A stretch of 64,000 nt of DNA from Candidatus Krumholzibacteriota bacterium (GCA_016932415.1 JAFGCX010000001.1:18418-82417), one strand, 5' to 3'; shown: positions 27,030 through 36,808, numbered from the stretch's first letter. The notes: generated by a model from the letters alone, not told the origin. Program-made: numbers and translations.

Positions 27030-29224
27030 CAGATGTCGACCTCGCTCTTGCAGGCGGGGCATTTGAGGTACTCTCCCTTTTTCTTTGACGTCTTCTGCAC
27101 AAGGAATGCTTCGCCGCATTCAGGACATTTTTTGTCGGTCGGTTTGTCCCAGCTCGCGAATTTGCAATCAGGATATCTGCTACACCCGTAGAATACCTTT
27201 CCGCGTCGGGTCTTCTTTTCAGCGATCTTGCCATCGCATCCATCCTCCGGACACGGAATACCGAGAGTCACTGTTTCGGTATATTTGCATTCCGGATAAT
27301 TGGAACAGGCGATAAACCTTCCGAATCTCCCTGATTTGTATTTAAGTTCGCCGCCGCATTTCGGGCACTGCTTATCGAGCTTTTCTTCCTCTTCTACCGA
27401 TTTCGCGAACTTGCATTCCGGATATCCTGGACAGGCCAGGAATATCCCGTTACGGCTCCATTTTCTTATCAGTTTCTTACCGCATTTTTCACATTTCTCT
27501 TCAGTTTCTTCCTGGAACATCTTTTTATATTCAGCCTGTTTACCCTTGAATTGTTCAAGATCGGCCGAAAGCGGTTCGTAGAAATATCTGACCGCGTCCT
27601 GCCACTTGTCCAGTGATTCCTCGACCTTGTCGAGTTCGTCTTCCATCCTCGCGGTGAAATCGATTTCGAAAATATCGTTGAAGATCGCGGAAAGGGACCG
27701 CCAGACAACTTCCCCGAGTTCGGTGGGTTTCAGGGACTTACCCTCCCTTACGGCGTAATCCCGGGACAGAATGATGCTGATAATGCTCGCGTATGTACTC
27801 GGCCTTCCAATACCCTTGTCTTCGAGTTCCTTTATAAGGGAAGCTTCGGTAAATCTCGCTGGAGCCTCGGTGAATTTTTGAGTACCGTCGAAATCCTTGA
27901 TGAACAGTTCCTCCCCGCTTTCCATGTCGGGGATCCACGAGTCTTCCTCTTTTTTCCTGTCGGGAAAGATCGCCAGGAATCCTTCCGATTTTATCTTTCT
28001 TCCGTTTGCCCTGAGAAGATATCTCTCGCCCGATTTTATGTCGGCTTCCCGTGTGCTGTAAACAGCCGGAGCGGCTATTGATGCGAGAAATCTCATCCAG
28101 ATAAGACTGTACAGCGCAAGCTGGTCTTTTTCGAGATATGGCGCGACATTTTCGGGAGTCTTGAACGAATCAGTGGGCCTGATAGCTTCGTGAGCGTCCT
28201 GGCTCCCTTTCAGCTTTTTATATCCCCTTTTGCCTTGAAAGACAAATGAGCTTCCGTATTTTTCCTCTATGAACGCCTTTCCCTGCTGAAAAGCGTCGGT
28301 ACTGATCCTGGTCGAATCGGTCCTCATATAACTGATCAGTCCGACAGAACCCTCTTCGCCGATCGTCAGCCCCTCATAAAGCTGTTGCGCCACTACCATC
28401 GTTTTTTTCGCGGAGAATCCGAGACGGCTTGCCGCCTCTCTCTGCAAAGTGCTGGTGATGAACGGCGGCTGGGGATTCCTGTTTTTATCCTTTTCGACTA
28501 CTTTATCTACGAAGAGCTTTCCGGTCCTGATATCGGAGAGTATCTGCTCAGCTATCTCACCAGATGGTATTTCTGGCGTATTTCCATCGATCTTGAAGAG
28601 ACGGGCTGGAAACTCCGCGCCTTCAGCCGTCTTGAGGACTCCATCGACTGTCCAGTATTCCTGTGGCTTGAAATCCCGTATCAGGTTTTCCCGCTCGCAA
28701 AGCAGGCGAAGTCCGACTGACTGGACTCTACCCGCCGACAACCCGCGGTAAAAGACTTTCCACAACGCCGGACTGACGAGATACCCGACCAGCCTGTCGA
28801 GGATCCTTCTCGCCTGCTGGGCGTTCACCTTGTTCATATCCAGATCACGCGGATTTTCAACAGCTTCCTTGATAGCGTTTGCCGTTATCTCGTTGAATAT
28901 TATTCTTTTCGATGGCACACCGGTCTTTTTAAGTATTTCGTTCAGATGCCACGCTATCGCTTCTCCTTCACGGTCCATATCAGTCGCCAGCAGGATCTCG
29001 GAACTTTTACCGGCAGTGTCCCTGAGTTCCTTGATTATTTTGCTCTTGCTGCGGTCATTGACATACTTCGGCTCAAAATCCTTATCGAGGTCTATTCCAA
29101 GTTCCTTTTTAGGCAGATCCCGGATATGGCCTACGGAAGCTTTCACCTTGTATCCCTTGCCAAGGTATTTTTTTATTGTCTTTGCCTTGGCCGGCGACTC
29201 GACTATGACGAGTATCTGGTCCAA
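27029..29224 (-). CDS. topA: TopA, DNA topoisomerase I
   Basis: Type IA topoisomerase that relaxes negative supercoils. The TOPRIM domain (residues 3-140, VIVESPAKAKTI, TDMDREGEAIAWH) is followed by the core with the nucleophilic Tyr Y299 in ISYMRTDSTR. The C-terminus carries four Cys4 zinc ribbons (beginning CEKCGKK, CPKCGGE, CPEDGCDG and CPECGEA). The start is a TTG with GGGAGAT 5-6 nt upstream. It stands 13 nt after the Smg-like gene and is coupled to trmFO. Confidence 0.96.
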   Translation of the reverse strand: MDQILVIVESPAKAKTIKKYLGKGYKVKASVGHIRDLPKKELGIDLDKDFEPKYVNDRSKSKIIKELRDTAGKSSEILLATDMDREGEAIAWHLNEILKKTGVPSKRIIFNEITANAIKEAVENPRDLDMNKVNAQQARRILDRLVGYLVSPALWKVFYRGLSAGRVQSVGLRLLCERENLIRDFKPQEYWTVDGVLKTAEGAEFPARLFKIDGNTPEIPSGEIAEQILSDIRTGKLFVDKVVEKDKNRNPQPPFITSTLQREAASRLGFSAKKTMVVAQQLYEGLTIGEEGSVGLISYMRTDSTRISTDAFQQGKAFIEEKYGSSFVFQGKRGYKKLKGSQDAHEAIRPTDSFKTPENVAPYLEKDQLALYSLIWMRFLASIAAPAVYSTREADIKSGERYLLRANGRKIKSEGFLAIFPDRKKEEDSWIPDMESGEELFIKDFDGTQKFTEAPARFTEASLIKELEDKGIGRPSTYASIISIILSRDYAVREGKSLKPTELGEVVWRSLSAIFNDIFEIDFTARMEDELDKVEESLDKWQDAVRYFYEPLSADLEQFKGKQAEYKKMFQEETEEKCEKCGKKLIRKWSRNGIFLACPGYPECKFAKSVEEEEKLDKQCPKCGGELKYKSGRFGRFIACSNYPECKYTETVTLGIPCPEDGCDGKIAEKKTRRGKVFYGCSRYPDCKFASWDKPTDKKCPECGEAFLVQKTSKKKGEYLKCPACKSEVDI

Positions 29225-29237
29225 TATGATCTCCCAT

Positions 29238-29678
29238 TCAATTAAGATTCTTCAACGAATCGCCTGAGCCCTCTACTATTTCTCCCGGCACTTCAGGGGC
29301 GAACCTCATCACAAGTTCTTTTATTTCATTGACCGACACGGGAAGACTGAATTCCATACCCGCGTTTTCTATGATTATGCTGAGCTGTGCTTCACTGAGC
29401 CAGCCTGCCATCTGCAGCTTTATCAGGTAACCCTGGGCATCCGTTGAAAGAAGGATCTTTTCTCCCTCTCCAAGGACCCTGTTCTTCGTGTACAGCGCCG
29501 ATCCTGATCCGAAGTCTTCTTCAAGTATCCCGAAATCGAGAATTGTAATCGCCTGATCGATCTCATCCCTTGAATAACCCATCTTTTCGAGCTCGTTGTT
29601 CATTCCATCGGGATCAATCAAATCGCTGGACTCAAAATCCATGATGTATTCGATGATCTCCTTGATGCGCTTGTTCAT
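29238..29678 (-). CDS. Smg/DUF494-like protein
   Basis: A 146-residue, acidic, probably all-helical protein. The N-terminal segment IKEIIEYIMDF, the pattern LEKMGYSRDEIDQAITIL and a weaker C-terminal half resemble the Smg (DUF494) family, whose gene often stands near topA and dprA in Proteobacteria; that neighbourhood is the second argument. No enzyme motif is visible, and the family's molecular role is not settled. It is 52 nt downstream of secA and 13 nt upstream of topA. Confidence 0.6.
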   Translation of the reverse strand: MNKRIKEIIEYIMDFESSDLIDPDGMNNELEKMGYSRDEIDQAITILDFGILEEDFGSGSALYTKNRVLGEGEKILLSTDAQGYLIKLQMAGWLSEAQLSIIIENAGMEFSLPVSVNEIKELVMRFAPEVPGEIVEGSGDSLKNLN

Positions 29679-29730
29679 CCTTCTCCCTGCCCGGTACCAG
29701 ATCCATTACGTTTTGAAAAACGAATAATGC

Positions 29731-32700
29731 CTATACAGCTTCCTTTCCGCAACACTTTTTATACTTTTTCCCGCTACCGCAGGGACACGGATCGTTTCTT
29801 CCTACTTTCGGCATATCGCGCTGTACAGGCTCCGCGATCTTCTGCGGCGGCGGGATCTGCCCGCCCTTAACCTGCCTGGATCCAGTGGTTTCAGGAGCCG
29901 CGCTACTCTTCGCGCTGCCGTAGGCATCGGTCACCTGGTGGATCGCCACTCCGGAACTTGCCACTTTATTCCTTTCATTCCTCGGGTCCCTGTCAAACCT
30001 GGCGTGAAAAAGTCCCCATAATATCGATCGGTCGATATCGTCCAGCATGTCAGAGAATAACTGGAATGCTTCCTGTTTATATTCGACAAGGGGATCCTTC
30101 TGGGCGTACGACCTGAAATGGATCCCTTCCTTGAGGTTGTCCAGTTCGCGAAGGTGATCCATCCATTTCTCATCTATACTCTGAAGCATGATCAATCGGC
30201 CCAGCTGACCGAGGATCTCGGCAGGTATCGCAGATTTCCTGATCTCATAAGCGGCTATCGCCGTGTCACGCAGATGATCGAGCAAGACCTGCTGGTCCTT
30301 GATCGAATTTTCCGAAAGCGATTCCACCTCGAACGGCACAAGAAACGTATTTTCAAGATCAGCCGTGGCGCCGGAAATATCCCATTCTTCAGGGCTGAGA
30401 TTTTCGGGAAGGAATCTCTCGGCGATATATCCTATGACGCTTTCCACAAGGTTCTTCACCATTTCATCTATATCTTCGACTTCTAGCATCTCGTTTCTTC
30501 TGCCGTATATGACCTCGCGCTGCTTGTTCATCACGTCGTCATACTCGAGAAGTCTCTTTCGGATCCCGAAGTTGTACATTTCGACGCGTTTCTGCGATTT
30601 CTCTATCGCCCGCGTTATAAAGGGGTGAGTTATGACCTCTCCCTCTTCGATCCCGAGCTTGTCCATCACCGTCGATATCCGTTCAGAACCGAAAAGCCTC
30701 ATAAGATCGTCTTCCAGGGATGTGAAGAACCTTGAAGATCCAGGATCTCCCTGCCTTCCGGCGCGTCCTCTGAGCTGACGGTCTATGCGTCTCGATTCGT
30801 GCCTCTCTGTCCCTATTATTTGCAGGCCGCAGGGCACATCCTCGGCGCAATCAGTTTTTTTGCCCGTATTCGGACATTCATCGCAGGCGCTGGGAGTCTC
30901 ACAGAGAATGCAGCATCTCTCGCATTGGACAATCTCCCTGTCGAGCTTTATATCGGTTCCTCTTCCAGCCATGTTGGTGGCTATAGTGACAGCTCCTTTT
31001 TTCCCGGCCAACGACACGATCTCGGCTTCACTCTGATGCTGTTTCGCGTTCAGCACGTTATGCGCGATGCCTTCTCTTTTAAGCATCCTGCTCAGCGTCT
31101 CAGAGACTTCCACGGTTACCGTTCCTACAAGTACGGGGAGCCCCTTTTCATTGAATCTTTTTATTTCCTCAAGAATAGCTTTGTATTTCTCTCTTTTTGT
31201 CCGGAATATGACGTCATCGTAATCAATTCTGCGAACAGGCTTGTTTGTCGGTATGACATTGACGTCAAGTTTATATATCTTGTGGAACTCCTCTTCCTCT
31301 GTTTCGGCCGTACCAGTCATTCCGGCGAGTTTCTCGTACATCCTGAAATAGTTCTGAAGGGTTATAGTCGCGAATGTCTGCGTCTCCCCCTCGATCCTGA
31401 CCTTCTCCTTCGCTTCCAGGGCCTGGTGAAGTCCGTCGCTGAATCTTCTGCCCGGCATCAATCTGCCTGTGAATTCATCGACGATCAACACCCGTCCGTC
31501 CTGAACGACGTACTCGACATCTTTTTCGAAGAGGGTGTAGGCTTTGAATAACTGCGAAAAACTGTGAAGTATCTCGCTTTTTTGAGCATAACTCCTGTAG
31601 GCAAGATCCTTTTTCCGGATACGTTCCTTTATATCGATCGACTCGTCAGATTCTATTTCCTTGATAATCAGGCTGAGATCGGGAAGGACGAACAACTCCT
31701 GATCCTCTACCGAAAGGACAGCCCGACCCTTGTCGGTAAGGTCTATAGTGTTCGATTTCTCGTCTATTACGAAATAGAGTTCCTCATCGAGCTCATGCAA
31801 TCTCTTCTCTCTCATGAAATCCGCTTCTGCCCTGAGCATCAGTTTTTCATACCCTGGTATTTTCCGCAGTTTCATGAATTTCTTGTTTTTCGGGTCTCCC
31901 CTCCTGGCCAGCAGAAGCTTCACTCCGATATCGTCGTCTTCCTCCCCTTCTACATCTTCCTGGATTTTTTCCAGATCGTTCATGAAATCATTTACCAGTC
32001 GCTTCTGCATGCGCACCAGGTTATCGACCTTGTTCCTTAGAAAAGCGAAATTCTCGTTTTTTGACGAGCCCTGGACAGGTCCCGATATGATCAGCGGCGT
32101 CCTTGCCTCATCGACCAGCACGCTGTCCACCTCGTCTACTATCGCGTAATAGTGATAAAGCTGGACCTGGTGCTCCTTCTGCATCTTCATGTTATCCCTG
32201 AGATAGTCAAAGCCGAATTCGTTGTTGGTACCGTAGATTATATCGCAACTGTAAACAGCTTTCTTCTCCTCTGGCGGCATATCGTTCTGAAGACATCCGA
32301 CTGTCAATCCGAGGAACCTGTATATCTCCCCCATCCACTCGGAATCCCTTTTCGCCAGATAATCGTTGACCGTGACCAGGTGAACGCCTTTTTTCACAAG
32401 AGCGTTGAGGTAGAGCGGCATGACCGCGACAAGGGTTTTGCCTTCCCCTGTCGCCATCTCCGATATCGAACCCTCGTGCAGGACGATCGCTCCGCCTATC
32501 TGAACGTCAAAAGGGACCATTTCCCAGGTGATATCATGCCCAACGACCTTCCAACTCTTGCCCAGATGCCTTCTGCACGCTTCATAGACCAGCCCGAAAG
32601 CCTCAGGCATTAACTCGTCAGTCGTCTCGCCCCCGGCAATCCTCTTTATGAATTCCCCGGTTTTTTCCGGAAACTTCTCGTCTGGAAGATCGGAGTATTT

Positions 32701-32799
32701 TTCAGCCCATTCCCTGACGGCTGCTATACCAGGTTCGAGCCTTTTCATCAGACGCGTCTTGCGATCTCCTACAAACTTGTTAAGAATATTTTTCAGCAA
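29731..32799 (-). CDS. secA: SecA, preprotein translocase ATPase, with Cys-rich insertion
   Basis: Motor of the general secretion pathway, 1022 residues. Walker A is [12 protein letters not shown], the DEAD-like motif is [20 protein letters not shown], and NMAGRGTDI and [23 protein letters not shown] are intact. The C-terminus ends in a SecB/ribosome-binding zinc motif ([14 protein letters not shown]). Unusual is a 32-residue insertion (626-657) with eight cysteines between NMAGRGTDI and [12 protein letters not shown] second long acidic insertion occurs near 280-300. The start is a TTG 8 nt after GGAGGT. It may head a long transcript reaching to 17 kb. Confidence 0.96.
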   Translation of the reverse strand: MLKNILNKFVGDRKTRLMKRLEPGIAAVREWAEKYSDLPDEKFPEKTGEFIKRIAGGETTDELMPEAFGLVYEACRRHLGKSWKVVGHDITWEMVPFDVQIGGAIVLHEGSISEMATGEGKTLVAVMPLYLNALVKKGVHLVTVNDYLAKRDSEWMGEIYRFLGLTVGCLQNDMPPEEKKAVYSCDIIYGTNNEFGFDYLRDNMKMQKEHQVQLYHYYAIVDEVDSVLVDEARTPLIISGPVQGSSKNENFAFLRNKVDNLVRMQKRLVNDFMNDLEKIQEDVEGEEDDDIGVKLLLARRGDPKNKKFMKLRKIPGYEKLMLRAEADFMREKRLHELDEELYFVIDEKSNTIDLTDKGRAVLSVEDQELFVLPDLSLIIKEIESDESIDIKERIRKKDLAYRSYAQKSEILHSFSQLFKAYTLFEKDVEYVVQDGRVLIVDEFTGRLMPGRRFSDGLHQALEAKEKVRIEGETQTFATITLQNYFRMYEKLAGMTGTAETEEEEFHKIYKLDVNVIPTNKPVRRIDYDDVIFRTKREKYKAILEEIKRFNEKGLPVLVGTVTVEVSETLSRMLKREGIAHNVLNAKQHQSEAEIVSLAGKKGAVTIATNMAGRGTDIKLDREIVQCERCCILCETPSACDECPNTGKKTDCAEDVPCGLQIIGTERHESRRIDRQLRGRAGRQGDPGSSRFFTSLEDDLMRLFGSERISTVMDKLGIEEGEVITHPFITRAIEKSQKRVEMYNFGIRKRLLEYDDVMNKQREVIYGRRNEMLEVEDIDEMVKNLVESVIGYIAERFLPENLSPEEWDISGATADLENTFLVPFEVESLSENSIKDQQVLLDHLRDTAIAAYEIRKSAIPAEILGQLGRLIMLQSIDEKWMDHLRELDNLKEGIHFRSYAQKDPLVEYKQEAFQLFSDMLDDIDRSILWGLFHARFDRDPRNERNKVASSGVAIHQVTDAYGSAKSSAAPETTGSRQVKGGQIPPPQKIAEPVQRDMPKVGRNDPCPCGSGKKYKKCCGKEAV

Positions 32800-32823
32800 T
32801 ATAATAACCTCCAGTCAATCTGG

Positions 32824-32852
32824 AACATAGTACACTCTCCGGCCATAATCAA
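32824..32852 (-). promoter_or_regulatory. Candidate sigma-70 promoter of secA
   Basis: Minus strand: TTGATT (32847-32852), 17-bp spacer, TATGTT (32824-32829). Transcription would begin near 32817, just before the GGAGGT ribosome site. The -10 is the same hexamer as at the rpsT promoter. Confidence 0.45.
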
Positions 32853-32924
32853 GCACGCTGAAAACTTATCAGTAATCCGTTTTTTCGGGAATTGTCTGCT
32901 GTCATCCATCCTGACGTATGGTCA

Positions 32925-34862
32925 TCAGAGTTCTCCCTTGACAGAGACGGCATGCAGATATCCCTGATTTGACCCGAAAAATATCCTGTCGCCGTCCGTG
33001 GCCGGGGAGGAATAAACAGGAGATTCGATCTTGTACTCGCCCAAGAGACTGCCGGTCTTGATATCAATCGCATATACTTTTGAGTTATAAACTGTTACAA
33101 TGATCATATCATCCATTATCAGAGGCTTCGATCTTACTGCCCCTCCCAGATCAGCCTTCCAGGCGAGCCGGCCGTTGTATGTTATCGCGTAGAAGACTCC
33201 GTCTTCCGACCCTATATAAAGGTTTACCCCGTCAGTCTCTGGTTTTCCGCGCATCTTGCTGCCACCGGGGAACCTCCACATCAGGTGGCCGTTCGAGATG
33301 GAATAGGCATAGACGTACTTGTCGTCAGACCCGAAGAACACCAGGTCCTTATCGACAGCCATCAAGGGATTTGAATATATCCCTCCACCCGGTTTTACCC
33401 TCCATTCGATCCTTCCCGCCTGACTGAGCCTGACAAGCGATCCGTCAGTAGTCGCCGCTATGATGCAATCTTCCGATACTGCCGGGGACGCCCATATTCC
33501 GCTGCCCAGCTTTTCGATCCAGTTGCGCTTGCCGCCCGCAAGGTCAAGAGAGATAAGGTTCCCTTCCATCGTCCCTAGCACGACAGTCCCGCCCGTGATC
33601 CTCGGTGTCGTAATTATCTTTTCCTGCGAATCATAATTCCATAGCCTCTCGCCTGTCGAACGGTCGAGACGAAATATGTTGCCGGTATAATCAGCCCCAA
33701 TACACAGGGGGCCGCTGAAGAACGGTGAAGAGCCGACACCCTCCTCAGCTTTATATTTCCATCTTAACGTCCCGTCTGTTCCGTAAGAATATATATACGC
33801 GTCCCTGCATCCGAATACGATCTGCCCGTCGTCGACCGATGGAGATGATGTCACTGGAGCGTCGAATTTCCTTTTCCAGGATTCGACGAACTCCCCGGGG
33901 CGCATTACCCGGCCAGTATCCTTTACCGTGGGCTGATCCGCGACACTGTCACTTCCATCCTGATTACGCGTCTCGCTGCCTGCTGGCCCGGCAATATTTG
34001 TTTCCTCTTCAGGAGCTACAGTATTTTCATCCTGGACCGACAGGAGCGGTTCATCCCGCAATGTGTCCGACGTACGATACCTGTCGAACGGTTTAAATAT
34101 GAAAAGTATTGCGACTATTATTGCCAACCCACCCGTAATATAAGGTGCCTTGCTCCTGATCATGCTTCTACTCCTTGAATCTTTCGCGGTTGTTTTCGGG
34201 TCTCTTTCATCACCATCCCAGTGCATAACGGGGAAGGTCGTTTCCGAACCTGTTGAAATGATCTCCGGGTCAGTGAACTTTACAGAGGGGAAAAAAAGGT
34301 TGTCTCTGATCGACACGATATTCTGCCCTATGAATTCCTGGGACGGAGCAAAAACGAGAGTATGTCTCCCTTTTGCGATCCTGAACCTGTAAAGGCGAAA
34401 ATAATCATCGACGCTTTTCTCGAAGAGTTCTGCCTGAAAACGCTCTTTACCCACGGCGCTTTCTTTCAATCCGGGCAACGTCTTTACAGGTCCCTCGAAC
34501 TTTCTGGCAGAATCATAATAAAGTATCTCCGTGGCTTTACTGCAGAGAAGGCTGACCTCACGCCCTCTTCGAATCATGATGACGACCAACGATCCGGAAA
34601 GAGATTCTTCGCTGAACTCAAGGTTATCGACGGAAGCCGAGAAACTCTCGATCACCTTCTGAAAATATCGGGAAGGATCCCCCAGCCTTGAATTTGAAAG
34701 GGAAAGCCGGAAAAGCCTCTGGATCGCCTGTTCCGATTCCCTCTCCGGAGTGGAGAAAAAGACAAAAAACTCCTCACCGCGGGAATTGGTAGGGTTTTCA
34801 TGATATACGAACGATTCCCTGTCCTTATCGCTACCCTGGCAGATAAAACACGTATTTCTCAT
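32925..34862 (-). CDS. Membrane protein with N-terminal PP2C-like fold and PQQ beta-propeller
   Basis: Unrecognised 645-residue protein. The ATG at 34862 has GAGGTGG 6 nt upstream. Residues 1-200 are probably cytoplasmic; strand patterns such as GSLVVIMIRRGREVSLLCS and GRHTLVFAPSQEFIG resemble a PPM/PP2C phosphatase fold, but the metal-binding Asp motifs are absent, so it would be inactive. One membrane helix lies at about 239-257 (ITGGLAIIVAILFIF). A charged linker of ~55 residues leads to a C-terminal PQQ/BamB-like propeller (about 310-645) with repeats such as RLDRSTGERLWNYDS, YSISNGHLMWRFPG and AIDIKTGSLLGEYKI. The propeller would face the periplasm. It probably belongs with the J-domain and TPR genes upstream. 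Confidence 0.65.
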   Translation of the reverse strand: MRNTCFICQGSDKDRESFVYHENPTNSRGEEFFVFFSTPERESEQAIQRLFRLSLSNSRLGDPSRYFQKVIESFSASVDNLEFSEESLSGSLVVIMIRRGREVSLLCSKATEILYYDSARKFEGPVKTLPGLKESAVGKERFQAELFEKSVDDYFRLYRFRIAKGRHTLVFAPSQEFIGQNIVSIRDNLFFPSVKFTDPEIISTGSETTFPVMHWDGDERDPKTTAKDSRSRSMIRSKAPYITGGLAIIVAILFIFKPFDRYRTSDTLRDEPLLSVQDENTVAPEEETNIAGPAGSETRNQDGSDSVADQPTVKDTGRVMRPGEFVESWKRKFDAPVTSSPSVDDGQIVFGCRDAYIYSYGTDGTLRWKYKAEEGVGSSPFFSGPLCIGADYTGNIFRLDRSTGERLWNYDSQEKIITTPRITGGTVVLGTMEGNLISLDLAGGKRNWIEKLGSGIWASPAVSEDCIIAATTDGSLVRLSQAGRIEWRVKPGGGIYSNPLMAVDKDLVFFGSDDKYVYAYSISNGHLMWRFPGGSKMRGKPETDGVNLYIGSEDGVFYAITYNGRLAWKADLGGAVRSKPLIMDDMIIVTVYNSKVYAIDIKTGSLLGEYKIESPVYSSPATDGDRIFFGSNQGYLHAVSVKGEL

Positions 34863-34954
34863 ATTCAACCACCTCACGACGTGACCCTAGCCGTAAAATG
34901 GCAAAAAATCAATACAAAACAACGGGATTTCCATTACTCTCGGGCGAGGAGATC

Positions 34955-35638
34955 TCAGGAATGACTGAAGATGTTCTTAAAGGCAGAGAAAGCTTTGGTG
35001 ATCGGCCCAGTCTCCACTTCTCCGGAATCTGACAGTTTTGAAAGGAATTTCTTCGCTATGGGGTTCTGCGGATCCCATTTCAGGGCATCCCTGAAATACT
35101 TGACAGCCTGGTTTTTCAGTCCCGCCTTAAAATAGACGAATCCAAGGTTGGCGTGATAGTCCGCGTTATAGAACTCCATCTGAATCGCTTTTTTGCAGTA
35201 ATCGCGCGCTTCATGAAGATTTGAATTCGTCATCGCCAGGCAGAATCCATACCAGCTCTGATATGAAGGATTGCCCGGGATGAATTTCAGGGCCGATTTC
35301 AGCAGAAGCGTGGCTTTTTCGTAATTTCCGCTTCTCATCGCTTCTTTTGCCTGTACAAAGGCGAGCGACGCGGATTTCAGATCCTTTTCCTTGATCGCGG
35401 CAGTATCGCTGGAACTGACCTTCTGTTTTCGCAGGGTCTCGTTATATTCGCTTCTTTTTTTCTTGTCGCTCAGTACTGAGTAAGCTTCGTTGATAAGCTG
35501 GAAGATCTTTTTCTTGTCGGGATCGTTATCATTTACGTCAGGATGGCACAGCTTTGCCAGCCTGAAATAGTTCTTCTTGATCTCATCGTCAGTCGAAGTC
35601 GGTTGTGATTCCAAAACCCTGTAATAATCTTTCACCAC
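34955..35638 (-). CDS. J-domain protein with TPR repeats
   Basis: A 227-residue protein. Residues 3-66 form a J domain with HPD at 32-34 (LCHPDVNDND), which should stimulate a DnaK-type Hsp70. About 90-205 hold TPR repeats (AMRSGNYEKATLLLKSAL, YHANLGFVYFKAGLKNQAVKYFRDALKWDP). There is no G/F or zinc region, so it is not DnaJ itself but a specialised co-chaperone. The start is GTG, with AGAGGT upstream, 6 nt after the preceding TPR gene; the two are surely cotranscribed. The client is unknown. Confidence 0.8.
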   Translation of the reverse strand: MVKDYYRVLESQPTSTDDEIKKNYFRLAKLCHPDVNDNDPDKKKIFQLINEAYSVLSDKKKRSEYNETLRKQKVSSSDTAAIKEKDLKSASLAFVQAKEAMRSGNYEKATLLLKSALKFIPGNPSYQSWYGFCLAMTNSNLHEARDYCKKAIQMEFYNADYHANLGFVYFKAGLKNQAVKYFRDALKWDPQNPIAKKFLSKLSDSGEVETGPITKAFSAFKNIFSHS

Positions 35639-35644
35639 TGTGAT

Positions 35645-36586
35645 CTACCTCTTGCTCGGTTCAGGCTGAAGTTCGTCGTAAAGATTAATCGCCAGTTCAT
35701 TCGCCGGATCAGCTTTAAGGATCAACTTCAGATGTTTTATCGCTTCTTCCGCGGAACCCTTTTCATACAATGTCAAAGCTATATTCATCCGGGCTTTTAA
35801 ATATTCCGGGTTGATCTTCAGCGCCGTTTCGAATTCCATCATCGCGTCATCTATCATCCCGGCGTTCGCGTAGGCGATGCCGAGGAGATTGTGAAGGTCG
35901 GGATAGTCGGGATTAAGCGAGAGCGCCTTCTTCATCTCAGCCATAGCCGATTCGTAATCGCCGGACTGGATCGATTCCAGCGCGATCTGCTTGCTTATCT
36001 GCGAGGATGACGGCCTTTCCTCAAGCAATCTGTCAAAGAGGTTCAGGATCTCGTCCTCTTCCTCGTCCGCCTTGACTTTTAGAATCAGGGTATTAAGATG
36101 GGACTTGAAAAAATTCGGTACCGAGGACAGGCTTTCTCTTAGCTGTTCGATCGTTCTGTTGAAATTACCATCCGAATAGTAGCTCCTGGCGAGCATTATC
36201 CTGGCTTTGAAGTAATTCGGGTTTATCGCCAGAGCCCTTTTAATGCTTTCCCGGGCATTTATCCTGTTTCCACCCGTCTCGTACATCATTCCAAGCCGGT
36301 AATGGACATCGGCGTACCGAGGCTGGAGCTCTATCGCTTTTTCCAGCTCCCTGGCCGATTCATTGAACTTTCCATCTTTTTCCAGTTCGATCGAATACTC
36401 CATGTACGCTTCGACGATATACATCCTGAGAAGTTCCTGGTCTTTACCTCCGACCTCGCCGTCTTTTCTTGAGAGATGGCTTTCGAATTCCCTGCAGGCC
36501 TTTTTGTATTCACCCTTGTTCAGATATGCAAGTGCTTTTTTAAGATGACTTTTGGGCATAAAACCGGCGAATCCGTCTATAAACAT
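35645..36586 (-). CDS. TPR repeat protein
   Basis: A 313-residue tetratricopeptide protein without signal peptide or membrane segment. At least six TPR units can be followed, for example SARELEKAIELQPRYADVHY, ARESIKRALAINPNYFKARI, AMAEMKKALSLNPDYPDLHN and DAMMEFETALKINPEYLKAR. The ATG at 36586 has GAGGT 8 nt upstream; an upstream in-frame start would cross the candidate promoter region. It is the first gene of the TPR/J-domain/PQQ set and follows a candidate sigma-54 promoter (36648-36665). It is probably a scaffold; the partner is not evident. Confidence 0.8.
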   Translation of the reverse strand: MFIDGFAGFMPKSHLKKALAYLNKGEYKKACREFESHLSRKDGEVGGKDQELLRMYIVEAYMEYSIELEKDGKFNESARELEKAIELQPRYADVHYRLGMMYETGGNRINARESIKRALAINPNYFKARIMLARSYYSDGNFNRTIEQLRESLSSVPNFFKSHLNTLILKVKADEEEDEILNLFDRLLEERPSSSQISKQIALESIQSGDYESAMAEMKKALSLNPDYPDLHNLLGIAYANAGMIDDAMMEFETALKINPEYLKARMNIALTLYEKGSAEEAIKHLKLILKADPANELAINLYDELQPEPSKR

Positions 36587-36647
36587 ACTGTTGACCTCTC
36601 GTTGTCTATCCGGCGAGAATGTAATTCCACAAACCCAAAGCCGGTAC

Positions 36648-36665
36648 AAGCAAGTCGCAGGCCAA
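36648..36665 (-). promoter_or_regulatory. Candidate sigma-54 (-24/-12) promoter
   Basis: On the minus strand TTGGC, a 7-nt spacer and TTGCTT give the exact TGGC-N7-TTGC geometry of RpoN promoters. Start of transcription would be near 36636, some 50 nt before the TPR gene ATG. The window encodes three sigma-54 activators, so RpoN must be in the genome. Such an 8-base pattern is expected about twice by chance in 128 kb of strand, so position and the dyad upstream matter. Confidence 0.5.
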
Positions 36666-36719
36666 TCATTGAATATCGCTTAAGTTATTTATCCAGTGGA
36701 GAATAGGTGGTGGAATCAT

Positions 36720-36736
36720 CATCCTGAATCAGGATG
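36720..36736. promoter_or_regulatory. Enhancer-like dyad upstream of the sigma-54 promoter
   Basis: A perfect 17-bp palindrome (arms CATCCTGA and TCAGGATG around a central A) is centred about 90 bp upstream of the predicted sigma-54 start, where bacterial enhancer-binding proteins usually bind. It is not followed by a T-run and its loop is too short for a terminator of the upstream guaA gene. Confidence 0.45.
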
Positions 36737-36808
36737 TTATGCTGGTCTGTATGCGGGTCTCGCAATCAAACTGTTCAAGGCAGTCGCATTTTGCGATCTG
36801 TTCAGGTA

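Noticed and set aside
34862-34950. Second sigma-54 promoter before the PQQ-propeller gene (TGGA-N7-TTGT)
   Set aside because: The essential GC of the -12 element is missing and the -24 is incomplete.
36720-36736. Palindrome as terminator of guaA
   Set aside because: Loop of one base and no T-run on either strand; it fits a protein-binding dyad better.
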